Part shown: piece after piece, positions 8,259-16,167 of the stretch | How the letters are laid out: each line of letters starts with the position of its first letter | How positions within the stretch are numbered: the stretch's first letter is position 1 | Source of the DNA: Planctomycetota bacterium | GTDB lineage: Bacteria > Planctomycetota > UBA1135 > GCA-002686595 | Direction of reading: 5' to 3' | Assembly: GCA_002862085.1 (NCBI GenBank) | Contig: PKCK01000074.1 | Location: forward strand, 1 to 39,293 | Length of the DNA: 39,293 nt | Notes under the pieces: model-generated | The model's database searches: none | Seen by the model: the letters and a program-made list of their open reading frames with translations, nothing else | What the model was told of the DNA's origin: nothing | Made by a program: the position numbers and the translations under genes

Positions 8259-9926
8259 TCAGCCCAGTCGCGCGCGCACGGAGGCGGTCAGGGCCTCCTC
8301 GCGACGGATCGCCTCGCCCTCGAGCTCGGCGGCTCGCGCGAGGTACGCCGTCCGCGCCTCCTCGTCCTTCAGGTCCTTGGCGTTGATCCGGACATTGAGA
8401 CCGGCGCCGAGGGTCGCGGTCCGCAGGCACAGCCCGCCGACGGCGGCGTCCGAGAGGCTCGCCTCCATTCCGATCCGCGCCATCTCCTCGCAGATCCCCA
8501 TGGCGTCGAGGGCGACCTCCATCACCTCGAGAGGAACCTCGATGGCATAGCGGGTTGCGGCGTCGATGCGTTCGGCCCGGACGGATTCGTCAGCGCGCCA
8601 GGCGGCCATGATGCGGTTGAAGGCCTCGGTGTCTTCATCGATCAGGGACAGCATGCGGTCGTGGCACAGCTTCCCCGCCTCGGCCACCCTCGAGAACTCC
8701 TCCCAGCGCTCGTCCCAGCCCCGCTTGTGGCTTGAGAGATTGGCGACCATGGTGCCGAGGGCCGCGCCCACGGCGCCGGCGAGCGCTGCGATCGAACCGC
8801 CCCCCGGCGCGGGGGACTCGGAGGCGGTCTCGTGCGTGAAGGCCTCGAGGGTCATGTCGACGAGGCGCTTCTTGGACGTGTCCCGGATCGCGTACTCGAT
8901 GACGCGCTTGGCGGGATCGAAGGGCGAGAGCTCGTCGAGACCCATGGTGCGGACCGCGATCTTGATGAGCTCCGCATCGGAGACTCCGACCGAGCGGCCC
9001 TGCCTGGCGAGGTAGTGACGGCCCGCGTCGAGCAGGACCGCGAGAGGCACGAGCCCCACGATCTCCGATCCTGTGACGCGGATCCCACGCGCGCCTGCGC
9101 GCTCTACGCAGGCGTCGAACGCTGCGTGCACGGGGGTGACGCCGAGGTCCGTCAGGTTCATGGAGATCTGGGCGACGCCGTACTCCTCGATGAACCACCC
9201 GATGCCCTTGCAGGCCTCGAGGAGGCCAGGCGTCCAGACGGGCTCGCCGTTCGCGTCGCGGACGACCTCGCCGGTGAGCGGGTCCGGCTCCCGCCTGATG
9301 CGCCCCTTCTCTCGTACGTCGAACGCGATGGCGTTGGCGCGGCGCGTCGACGTGGTGTTGAGGTTCACGTTGTAGGCGACGAGGAAGTCGCGCGCGCCCA
9401 CCGCCGTGGCTCCGGTGCGCGGCTGGAACTCCGCCGGGCCGAAGTCGGGCTTCCACTCCTCGGAGGCGAGTCGCTCGGGCAGGGCCTCGTACTCGCCCTC
9501 GCGGACGACGGCGAGGTTCCTGCGCTCAGGACGGGTGGCGGCGTTCTCGTAGCAGAAGATCGTGAGCCCGACGTCTTCGCCCAGTCGCCGCGCGAGCTCG
9601 CGCGCATGTTGCACGGTCTCCTCCATCGTGATGCCGGAGACGGGGACGAGCGGGCAGACGTCCATGCCACCGAAGCGCGGGTGCTCGCCCGAGTGCTGGC
9701 TCATGTCGATGAGCTGTGCTCCCACCCGCGCGGCGCTGACGGCGGCCTCGATGACCGGTGCTGGCTCGCCCACGAAGGTGAAGACCGTTCGATTCGTGGC
9801 GCGGCCCGGGTCCACGTCCAGCAGGGTGACCCCGTCGGTGGAACGTACGGCGTCGGCGATCGCGTCGAGAACCGCTGCATCGCGTCCCTCGGAGAAATTC
9901 GGGACGCACTCGATGAGCTGTGCCAT
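8259..9926 (-). CDS. ftcD: Bifunctional glutamate formimidoyltransferase / formimidotetrahydrofolate cyclodeaminase
   Basis: Last steps of histidine degradation to glutamate: transfer of the formimino group from formiminoglutamate to tetrahydrofolate, then cyclodeamination to methenyl-tetrahydrofolate. The 555 residues cover the formiminotransferase N-domain (start to about 180), its C-domain (about 180-300) and a helical cyclodeaminase domain (about 345-540). The start MAQLIECVPNFSEGR is typical. HSGEHPRFGG contains His82, matching the catalytic histidine of the family. APGGGSIAALAGAVGAAL marks the cyclodeaminase. Length is close to the vertebrate-type fusion (about 540). No other hut gene is in the window, so it acts with genes elsewhere or serves folate one-carbon supply. 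It is divergent from the GNAT-like gene. Confidence 0.93.
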   Translation of the reverse strand: MAQLIECVPNFSEGRDAAVLDAIADAVRSTDGVTLLDVDPGRATNRTVFTFVGEPAPVIEAAVSAARVGAQLIDMSQHSGEHPRFGGMDVCPLVPVSGITMEETVQHARELARRLGEDVGLTIFCYENAATRPERRNLAVVREGEYEALPERLASEEWKPDFGPAEFQPRTGATAVGARDFLVAYNVNLNTTSTRRANAIAFDVREKGRIRREPDPLTGEVVRDANGEPVWTPGLLEACKGIGWFIEEYGVAQISMNLTDLGVTPVHAAFDACVERAGARGIRVTGSEIVGLVPLAVLLDAGRHYLARQGRSVGVSDAELIKIAVRTMGLDELSPFDPAKRVIEYAIRDTSKKRLVDMTLEAFTHETASESPAPGGGSIAALAGAVGAALGTMVANLSSHKRGWDERWEEFSRVAEAGKLCHDRMLSLIDEDTEAFNRIMAAWRADESVRAERIDAATRYAIEVPLEVMEVALDAMGICEEMARIGMEASLSDAAVGGLCLRTATLGAGLNVRINAKDLKDEEARTAYLARAAELEGEAIRREEALTASVRARLG

Positions 9927-10107
9927 GGGAGCGGTGCCGCCGTCGCGGGGCGGCGCGGTCGATCGGGCCCGTCTGGGGCCTGCTCGGGGTTGAGGGGCTC
10001 GGGGAGGGAGGATGCACCGTGGCCGGGTCCGGGGAGGACATCGGCGGGAGGCGAGGCACGAGTTCTACCAGATGCTCGTTACCATTCCGGCCGCCAGCCC
10101 CTCCGCC

Positions 10108-11205
10108 ATGACCTCCGACGACACTCCTGCCGCCGCCGGCCGCGCCGGCTCCGCGAGCGATCGCGCTGCCCAGGCGGCGCTCTTCGACATCTGTTTCAGC
10201 CGCTCGGACGGCGCCGAGGTCCTGCCCTGGCGCTACGACGGCTCTCCGCACGGAGCGGCCCTCACCCACGTCGCCCACGGGGACGGGGCGCAGCTCCTCG
10301 CGAGCTACGCCTGCGGGCCGCGCATGATCCTGAATCGCGGGGGCGACGCGTGTCCGGTGGGGCAGACCGGCGACGTGATGACGTCGAAGGAGGCCCGCGG
10401 ACGCGGGCTGTTCTCCGGACTGGATCGCGCCACCATGGAGCGAGCCCGCGAGGCGGGCTGGCCCGTGGTCTTCGGCCTCCCGAATCGCGCGTCCGCGCAC
10501 ATCTTCGTCCGGGATCTCGACTGGGAGGAGGTGGGCGCCCTGCGGCCCTGGACCTTCGTCCTGTGCGCCGACGCCGGCGCTCGCGCCGAGCGGATGAAGG
10601 CGAGTCGCCTCGCGAGCGTGGCCGTCCCGTGGACCTCGTGGCGCGGGACGATGGCTCGCGGGAAGCTGCGGAAGAGCTTCTTCGGAAAGATCAACGTGGT
10701 CCCGATCGCGCGCTTCAAGCCCGAGGCCGACGACGTGGCGGCGACCGTCGCGCGGGAGCATCCGTGGTTCGTCCGACGCGATCACGAGGACCTGAACTGG
10801 AGGTTCATCGACGCGCCCTCCGGCCGCTTCCGAGCCCACGGTGTCTACGAACCTTCGGGCGCCATGCGGGGCTGGTGCGTCGTGCAGATCCCCGAGCGCG
10901 GCGAGACGGTCGGCCACATCGCGGACATCGTGGCGGCCGATGAGGTCGCCTTCGCCGGTGCCCTGGAGGCTGGACTCGGGCACCTGCGCAAGGTGGGGGC
11001 GTCGGTGGCGCGAGCCCACGCGGTCGCTGGCTCGGCGTGGGAGGCCCGGCTCAAGCGGTCGGGCTTCCGCGCCCCCAGCCAGCAGGACACGCGCCCGATC
11101 ATCCTGAGGGTCCTCGATCCCGCTCATCCGCTCACGGCGATCGCTCGCGATCCGAAGAGCTGGTACTTCACCGACGGCGACCGTGACGCCGAGCTGATCG
11201 GCTGA
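10108..11205 (+). CDS. GNAT-fold acyltransferase-like protein
   Basis: A protein of about 365 residues related to GNAT N-acyltransferases. The acyl-CoA-binding loop is visible as ARGRGLFSGL, preceded by a beta strand (QTGDVMTSK) and followed by a helix and VVFGLPNRASAHIF. The second half (from KINVVPIARF) looks like a further GNAT-like lobe, an arrangement seen in FemAB-type and surface-glycan acyltransferases. The start is uncertain: ATG at 10108 is taken because the sequence before it is not conserved-looking. ATG at 10072 and ATG at 10012 (with GGGAGG abutting it) are in frame. A TACCAT hexamer at 10080-10085 could be a promoter. It is 14 bases upstream of the deacetylase, so the two probably form one transcript acting on a glycan. 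The acyl group and acceptor are unknown. Confidence 0.65.
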   Translation: MTSDDTPAAAGRAGSASDRAAQAALFDICFSRSDGAEVLPWRYDGSPHGAALTHVAHGDGAQLLASYACGPRMILNRGGDACPVGQTGDVMTSKEARGRGLFSGLDRATMERAREAGWPVVFGLPNRASAHIFVRDLDWEEVGALRPWTFVLCADAGARAERMKASRLASVAVPWTSWRGTMARGKLRKSFFGKINVVPIARFKPEADDVAATVAREHPWFVRRDHEDLNWRFIDAPSGRFRAHGVYEPSGAMRGWCVVQIPERGETVGHIADIVAADEVAFAGALEAGLGHLRKVGASVARAHAVAGSAWEARLKRSGFRAPSQQDTRPIILRVLDPAHPLTAIARDPKSWYFTDGDRDAELIG

Positions 11206-11219
11206 GCCGACCCCGCGGC

Positions 11220-12278
11220 GTGGCGAATCTCAAGCATCGCACCAAGACGGCGCTCGTGGGCGCGTGGACCGGCGCCACCTGGGCCACGGGTCTGGCCCGG
11301 CTCACCGACGCGATGTGCCCGCCTCGACTGACGATCCTGTACGGCCACTGCGTCGCGGACCCCGGGCTGAACGGGTCGCTTCACGAGGACATGAAGATCG
11401 AGGCGGAGCACCTCCGCTCCCTCCTCGGAGCCCTCGGTCGTCGCCACGATCTCGTGACCGTCGCCGAGGGAATGGACCGCCTCGCCGGGGGGGGCGGGGG
11501 CCGCTCGATGGTGGCGCTCACCATGGACGATGGGTACCGCGACAACCTCGTCCGGCTCGTTCCGCTCCTCGAGGAGGTCGGCGGCCGCGCGACGGTCTTC
11601 CTCGAGGCGGGCGCCGTGGTCGAGCGGCGGCTTCCCTGGCTCCACGCCCTCGGCTGGCTCGACGCCGAACTCGGGACGACCGCGGCGGCTCGGGCGCTCG
11701 CTGATCGGGTCCCCAGCGCCGCGGCCGCCCTGGGTGAGGTCTCGGACTCCAATCGTCTCAAGCGTGTCCTCAAGTACGACGCCGACCGGGCGGAGCGCGC
11801 GTCGGCGCTCGAGGCGCTGGTCGTCGAACACGGAGGAGAACCGCGCGCGATCGTCGACTCGCTGTACCTCTCCCACGCCGAGGCTCGCGAGCTCGCGCGG
11901 GCCGACTGCATCGAGGTGGGGGGGCACACCGTGGATCACCCTGTTCTGTCGCGGCTGGCTGCGCCGGAGCAGCACGAGCAGATCGCGCGTGGCCGGGCCC
12001 TCCTCGCGGAGCTGCTCGAGGACGGAAGCGGTGGCGTCGCCGCGGGCAGCTGCGGGCGGACGTTCGCCTACCCCTACGGCCGGAACTGGGACCGCGACGC
12101 TGATTCGGAGGCGGCCGCGCGAGATGCTGGCTACGAGTTCGCGGTGACCACGCACGAGGGCACCAACTTCGCCGCTGCGCCGCGCTTCGCCCTGCGGCGG
12201 ATCCCGATCCACGGGGGCACGCGCCTCGCCCGCCTCGGGGCGGCGGCCGCGGGCGCGCTGCCTCAGCGGATGCTGTAG
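11220..12278 (+). CDS. Polysaccharide deacetylase (NodB-fold, carbohydrate esterase 4)
   Basis: Removes acetyl groups from N-acetylated sugars in a polysaccharide. The NodB motifs are in order: TMDDGYRD (101-108) with the catalytic-base and metal-binding aspartates 103/104, GGHTVDHP (234-241) with metal ligands His236 and His240, and FAYPYGRNW (about 281). A hydrophobic stretch near residues 12-40 may be a membrane anchor rather than a cleaved signal. The GTG start is 14 bases after the GNAT-like gene. The 3' end overlaps the convergent small membrane-protein gene by 16 bases. A run of eight G, a C and five G encodes Gly90-Gly94 just before the catalytic motif and is a possible slippage site. 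The natural substrate is not known. Confidence 0.88.
   Translation: MANLKHRTKTALVGAWTGATWATGLARLTDAMCPPRLTILYGHCVADPGLNGSLHEDMKIEAEHLRSLLGALGRRHDLVTVAEGMDRLAGGGGGRSMVALTMDDGYRDNLVRLVPLLEEVGGRATVFLEAGAVVERRLPWLHALGWLDAELGTTAAARALADRVPSAAAALGEVSDSNRLKRVLKYDADRAERASALEALVVEHGGEPRAIVDSLYLSHAEARELARADCIEVGGHTVDHPVLSRLAAPEQHEQIARGRALLAELLEDGSGGVAAGSCGRTFAYPYGRNWDRDADSEAAARDAGYEFAVTTHEGTNFAAAPRFALRRIPIHGGTRLARLGAAAAGALPQRML
11487..11494 (+). repeat. G8 homopolymer inside the deacetylase gene
   Basis: Eight consecutive G followed by C and five more G, encoding five glycines ahead of the catalytic Asp motif. A one-base slip would truncate the enzyme before its active site. Confidence 0.6.
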
Positions 12279-12409
12279 GTCTCCTCGTTCGACAGCCCGC
12301 GCCCGTCGGGGAGGAGGAGCGCGGCCGCGACGGTGGCCGCCGCCACGATCAGCAGCGGCACCACGATCCACGGCCAGATCCTCCTCCTCGGACGTCCCGA
12401 CTCCCTCAT
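12263..12409 (-). CDS. 48-residue single-pass membrane protein
   Basis: Unrecognised small protein. It has a basic N-terminus (RPRRR), one transmembrane helix (about residues 11-33, IWPWIVVPLLIVAAATVAAA) and a short polar tail ending NEETYSIR. Its ATG overlaps the TGA of the upstream 120-residue membrane-protein gene (ATGA), so the two are very probably translated together. Its 3' end overlaps the convergent deacetylase by 16 bases. Function unknown; the overlap, hydrophobicity and codon pattern are the support for it being real. Confidence 0.6.
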   Translation of the reverse strand: MRESGRPRRRIWPWIVVPLLIVAAATVAAALLLPDGRGLSNEETYSIR

Positions 12410-12768
12410 TCGCCGTCCCCGACGTTCTCGAGGAGCGCGTCGCGCCGGCTGTTCAGCATGTTGGGATGCATCTGCTGGACGAAGCGTCGGACCTCTTCGG
12501 GCTGGTCCTCCAGGAAGAGCTTCAGCTCGCGCGTCGGTCGCGCCTCCCAGTACCCGCGGAGGACGAGGGCATTCATCGACTCGATCCGGACCTCGACGTC
12601 GGGGTGGGAGCGTGCTCGCTCGATGAGGCCGGCGTCGGAGGGAACGGTCCACCAGGTGACCAGGGCCACCGCGAAGAGCGTCGCCGCGAAGACCGCCAGG
12701 AGCCGCCGCTCACGGGAACGAACTCGCTGGAGCGCGGGGGGGCTGGGATCGTTGGGCTCGTTCCGCAT
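12406..12768 (-). CDS. 120-residue membrane-anchored protein of unknown function
   Basis: A basic, proline-containing N-terminus, a single transmembrane helix (about residues 22-41, ending VTWWTV), then a soluble region of about 75 residues. That region is helical and contains a HEAT-like stretch (RSHPDVEVRIESMNALVLRG), so the part outside the membrane may be a short helical-repeat adaptor. No enzyme motif is visible. It is followed by the coupled 48-residue membrane protein and preceded on the same strand by the GT39-like gene, 71 bases away. A TAACTT hexamer at 12811-12816 may give the pair its own promoter. I cannot name a function. Confidence 0.65.
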   Translation of the reverse strand: MRNEPNDPSPPALQRVRSRERRLLAVFAATLFAVALVTWWTVPSDAGLIERARSHPDVEVRIESMNALVLRGYWEARPTRELKLFLEDQPEEVRRFVQQMHPNMLNSRRDALLENVGDGE

Positions 12769-12810
12769 GGAGGAGGACGCGGGCCTCGGCGCGCACGCCT
12801 GCCCCCCGCC

Positions 12811-12816
12811 AAGTTA
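12811..12816 (-). promoter_or_regulatory. Possible -10 hexamer TAACTT
   Basis: In the 71-base gap after the GT39-like gene, TAACTT on the minus strand lies 42 bases before the ATG at 12768. It is AT-rich against a GC background. No clear -35 was identified. Confidence 0.3.
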
Positions 12817-12839
12817 GCGGCCGTGCTCGCCGAAGCCTC

Positions 12840-14348
12840 TCACCAAAGCTGGGAGAGCGAGAGGCCGACGGGTCCCAGGGAGGGGATCCACGCGACGGTG
12901 AGGGCGACCGCGATGCACGACGCGACGGCCCGGCGCCACGTCTGCGGGCGCTGGTTCATGCTGCAGAAGGCGACAGCGGCCAGGACGATCAGGATCGGCT
13001 CCATCGGAACCCTCAGGCGCGTCAGCCCGTGCATCAGGACGACGCTGCTCGTGCAGAGGATCGTGACCGACGCGAAGGACTGCAGCGGCGACGCGTCCCA
13101 GACGGTCGCCCAGCCCTGGATCGCGAGCAGCGCGAGCAGCGGCCACAGGAGCACCGCGACGAGCGAGACCCACCAGCGGGCGGCGCCCGATTCGAGGGGC
13201 TCGCCCACTTCGTCGACGAGGCGGAGCTGGCGGACGAGGAACGACAGGGGGGAGACGAGATCGACGAACTCGACGACCCGAGAGCGCAGGAAGAAAGCGG
13301 GGTTCTCCGCCGCGAAGCGGGCGCCGTCCGCGATGTCGAGTCGCACCTGATCGGCGCGGTTGAAGGCGTGTCGGCGGCGCCACGTTGCGGGCTCTTCGCC
13401 GCGAATCTTCGCGCGGAGCTTCCCCGGGACCGACGTCGCGTCGTCTTCGTCGTCCAGTAGCGCGAGATCGAAGTTGACGTCCGGGGCGTTCCAGCTGATC
13501 GCTGCGTTGGAGCCTGCCGTCACGCCGATGGGGACGAAGCGGCCATAGACGTGCGCGTTGCGAGCCGTCCACGGGAGGATCGTGATCACGAAGCTCCCGA
13601 GCAGGATCGCAGCGGGTGCGATGGCCAGGGGGCCGGAGCCCTTGGACCACAGCTGCAGGGTCTGGCGCCCCGCGCGTTTCTCGGTGGAGCGACCGCGCAG
13701 GGCCCACGCCACCCAAACGCTGGCCGGGAGGACGAAGAGCACCGTGCTCTCGCGGGTCAACGCGGCGAGACCGAGGAACACGCCCGCGACGACCGGTCGC
13801 CACCAGGGTGCGGAGAGCCGGCCCTCCCGTGCCAGGCGAAGCACGTGGAACGTGAAGGGGACGAAGGTCACGAGGAACAGCGACTCCGAGAACAGCAGAG
13901 CGCTGAACGCAGCGAGCGGCACGTAGAACGCGTAGACCCAGGCCGCAGCGATCCCGGCGCGGCGTCCGCCGAACATGGACGCCGTGTATGCGATGTGAGC
14001 CCCGGTCCAGACCGACAGCAGCACCTGGAGGAAACGCATCACGCTGTCCGTCGAAGCGCCCACGACGCCGTGCAGCACCCCGAGGAGCCAGGGGTAGCCG
14101 GGCGCCCAGTTCCCCGTGTAGGCGCCGAACTCCGACCATCCGCGACCGAGGCGCAGGTAGCTGCCCTCGTCCCCGAGCGGCGTCGTGCCCAGGAACACGA
14201 GGACGAGCGTCATCCGGACCGCGGCAGCGACGCCGAGGGGCAGGATCAGATCCACCGCGCCGAGTGAGCGATTCGATCCCGCCGGAGGCAGCGTGAGGCG
14301 ATCGGGCGCCCCGCTGGAGAGGGCCGGGCCGATGTGTTGGTCGATCAA
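12840..14348 (-). CDS. Multi-pass GT39/ArnT-like glycosyltransferase
   Basis: An integral membrane protein of up to 502 residues with about ten hydrophobic segments. It resembles the dolichyl/undecaprenyl-phosphate-sugar transferases (PMT_2, GT-C fold). The first extramembrane loop holds the acidic motif GDEGSYLRLG at about residues 59-68, where this family has its catalytic Asp/Glu, followed by GNWAPGYPWLLG. RESTVLFVLPA and other GT-C landmarks follow. It probably moves a sugar from a polyprenyl-phosphate carrier onto a lipid, glycan or protein on the periplasmic side. The TTG start at 14348 is tentative, and a GTG or ATG further in is possible. Carrier and acceptor are unknown. UppP, which recycles the carrier, lies at 21378. 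Confidence 0.75.
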   Translation of the reverse strand: MIDQHIGPALSSGAPDRLTLPPAGSNRSLGAVDLILPLGVAAAVRMTLVLVFLGTTPLGDEGSYLRLGRGWSEFGAYTGNWAPGYPWLLGVLHGVVGASTDSVMRFLQVLLSVWTGAHIAYTASMFGGRRAGIAAAWVYAFYVPLAAFSALLFSESLFLVTFVPFTFHVLRLAREGRLSAPWWRPVVAGVFLGLAALTRESTVLFVLPASVWVAWALRGRSTEKRAGRQTLQLWSKGSGPLAIAPAAILLGSFVITILPWTARNAHVYGRFVPIGVTAGSNAAISWNAPDVNFDLALLDDEDDATSVPGKLRAKIRGEEPATWRRRHAFNRADQVRLDIADGARFAAENPAFFLRSRVVEFVDLVSPLSFLVRQLRLVDEVGEPLESGAARWWVSLVAVLLWPLLALLAIQGWATVWDASPLQSFASVTILCTSSVVLMHGLTRLRVPMEPILIVLAAVAFCSMNQRPQTWRRAVASCIAVALTVAWIPSLGPVGLSLSQLW

Positions 14349-14425
14349 CGGGTCGGGGGGATGGCGAACTCGGGACGGGCGCGGCGAAGCCGGACCGGGG
14401 GAAACGACCGCGCGTTTACGTCCTA

Positions 14426-14460
14426 GTTATCGGTGCAGGCGGCGGCGACGCTGAAATTTC
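14426..14460 (-). promoter_or_regulatory. AT-rich island, likely promoter region of the GT39-like gene
   Basis: The 289-base gap 14349-14637 is GC-rich except for this island. It holds the minus-strand hexamer GATAAC (14426-14431), a TTCAGC element 18 bases upstream of it, and a perfect palindrome GAAATTTC (14453-14460). The gap also has an inverted repeat CCGGCGG/CCGCCGG (14543-14549, 14569-14575) without a T-run. I see no gene in it. Confidence 0.35.
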
Positions 14461-14637
14461 TCCCTCCAAGGCCCGTACGACGGCCGACGACGGCCTCCGG
14501 GAGGCGGCACCATGCGCATCCGTGGCGCCCAGGGAACGCCCTCCGGCGGGCTGATCGGCCGGTCCGCTCCGCCGGCACGGCCCGGGGAGTTCTTCGGGGA
14601 GGATCCGCCCCGTGTGGATCGGGACCCGTGGCCCCCC

Positions 14638-16164
14638 TCAGAAGAGGGTGTAGATGAACGGCGCCACGAGCGGCGACGACGCGGCCACGACGAGGAGACT
14701 GCCCACCGTCAGCAGCACGGAGAGCAGCGGCATGAGGTACCAGTGCCCACGGAGAGCGAAGGCTGTGAGGAGCTCGAGGATCGTGCCGACCCGGTCGCCC
14801 AGCTTGTAAGCGACGAAGGTCAGGAGCGCGATCACAAGGCCCACGAGCACGATCCTGCCCGTCGTGGGCGCCAAGGATCCGACGAGCGCACTCACGCCGA
14901 TCGCCGTGGCGAAGACGACGGCGAGGAGGAGCGCGACGCGGACGTACGCGCTCGCGGTAGCCTCCTCCGTGTAGGTGCGGGAGTAGAGCGTCCCGAGGAG
15001 CAAGGTCAGACCCAGGTACCAGAGGGGCCAGCGAGGCAGGCCGCCCGCGGCGCCGCCACCCCCGACGGGAGGCGCGGCCCTCGTCGGATCCTCGAGCGCC
15101 GGCACGAGGCTGTTCGCGTCGAAGGCGTCGTAGAGCGCGGCCGCCACCACGCCGTTGCCCGCGGGGTTCAGGTGGAAGTCGTGACGATAGTAAGCCTCGG
15201 TCCCGGCCTCATGGGCGACGCGGAGCGGACCTGCGAGGTCGATGGCGCCAGCGTCGAGCGACGTCGCGGCCGCGGTGAGCACGCGATGGGGGCGCGCAGG
15301 GTCGACGCGCTCGTCAGCGCCGTCTCCGGCCTCGACGTGGGCACGGGAGGGGATCGGACAGACGACGAAGCGGGCGCCCACGCCCTCCGCCTCCGCGGCC
15401 ATGGCCGCGAGGAGACCGGCGGTGCGCCGCTCGGCGCTGAGGGCTGCCTCGGGCGTCGCGATCAGCCGTGAGGTCATCTCCACCGGGACGGCCGTCCCGT
15501 CCACTTCGATGGTCGGCGCGCCCCGGAAGAGACGGGCGAGGTTCGCCGTGGCGGTCTTGCCCCACAGGGTTCGGGCCGGCGGCGCCACCAGCTCGTGGCC
15601 GGTGATCGGCGTGCCGTCGTCCCCGAGGAGGGGCTTGGGCTCCTCCACGTACCGGCCACTGGCGTTCCACCAGATGTCGTTCTCGTAGGGGAAGACCACG
15701 ACGAGGTCCGGGGCCAGGGCAGCGCCGTGACGGCGGAGCCAGAGAAGCTGCTGATCCGTCGAGTAGCCCTGGACACCGGCGTTGACGATCTCGATGGAGC
15801 GCCCCTCGGCGGCGTACGCGGCCTCGAGGCGATCGACGAAGAGGTCTTCGCGGGCGACCGTGTATCCGTTGACGAAGGAGTCCCCGAGGAAGAGAACGCG
15901 GTGAACACCTTCGGCCTTGGCCACCGCGTCCGCATTCGCGAAGTCGTCGCGCAGCCCGAGGGCGTCGGTGGTCAGGGTCAGGTCGAACTCCGAGGAGGAG
16001 CGCTCGATACTGTGGTCGGGCCTCGCCCGCCAGCCGAGCTCGTCGTCGAACTCGGTGTTGATGGCCGGCGGGCCGAAACCGAGCAGGCGCAGGCCTCCTT
16101 CGAACACCCCGAAGGCGATGGCGGCGCTGACGAGCACCGCGAGCAGGACGTTGAGAGCCTTCAT
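14638..16164 (-). CDS. SGNH hydrolase fused to membrane segments and a DUF5989-like tail
   Basis: A 508-residue membrane protein. An N-terminal hydrophobic anchor (about 4-25) is followed by an SGNH/GDSL esterase domain: GDSFVNG with the nucleophile Ser96, NAGVQGYST with Gly130, ENDIWWN with Asn162, and the catalytic pair in DFHLNP (Asp329, His331). After a Gly-rich linker (368-375) come three hydrophobic helices (about 381-396, 408-432, 437-457). The final 50 residues (459-508) end in VAPFIYTLF and resemble the small DUF5989 proteins usually encoded separately beside carbamoyltransferases. It starts 3 bases after the carbamoyltransferase stop. Likely acts on acyl or other esters of an exported glycan. 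The DUF5989 match is from memory of the family, not a search. Confidence 0.78.
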   Translation of the reverse strand: MKALNVLLAVLVSAAIAFGVFEGGLRLLGFGPPAINTEFDDELGWRARPDHSIERSSSEFDLTLTTDALGLRDDFANADAVAKAEGVHRVLFLGDSFVNGYTVAREDLFVDRLEAAYAAEGRSIEIVNAGVQGYSTDQQLLWLRRHGAALAPDLVVVFPYENDIWWNASGRYVEEPKPLLGDDGTPITGHELVAPPARTLWGKTATANLARLFRGAPTIEVDGTAVPVEMTSRLIATPEAALSAERRTAGLLAAMAAEAEGVGARFVVCPIPSRAHVEAGDGADERVDPARPHRVLTAAATSLDAGAIDLAGPLRVAHEAGTEAYYRHDFHLNPAGNGVVAAALYDAFDANSLVPALEDPTRAAPPVGGGGAAGGLPRWPLWYLGLTLLLGTLYSRTYTEEATASAYVRVALLLAVVFATAIGVSALVGSLAPTTGRIVLVGLVIALLTFVAYKLGDRVGTILELLTAFALRGHWYLMPLLSVLLTVGSLLVVAASSPLVAPFIYTLF

Positions 16165-16167
16165 CGC

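Noticed and set aside
14512..15471. 319-codon plus-strand frame starting in the gap before the SGNH gene
   Set aside because: Mostly antisense to the SGNH gene; the product is low-complexity Arg/Glu/Gly with no recognisable domain.
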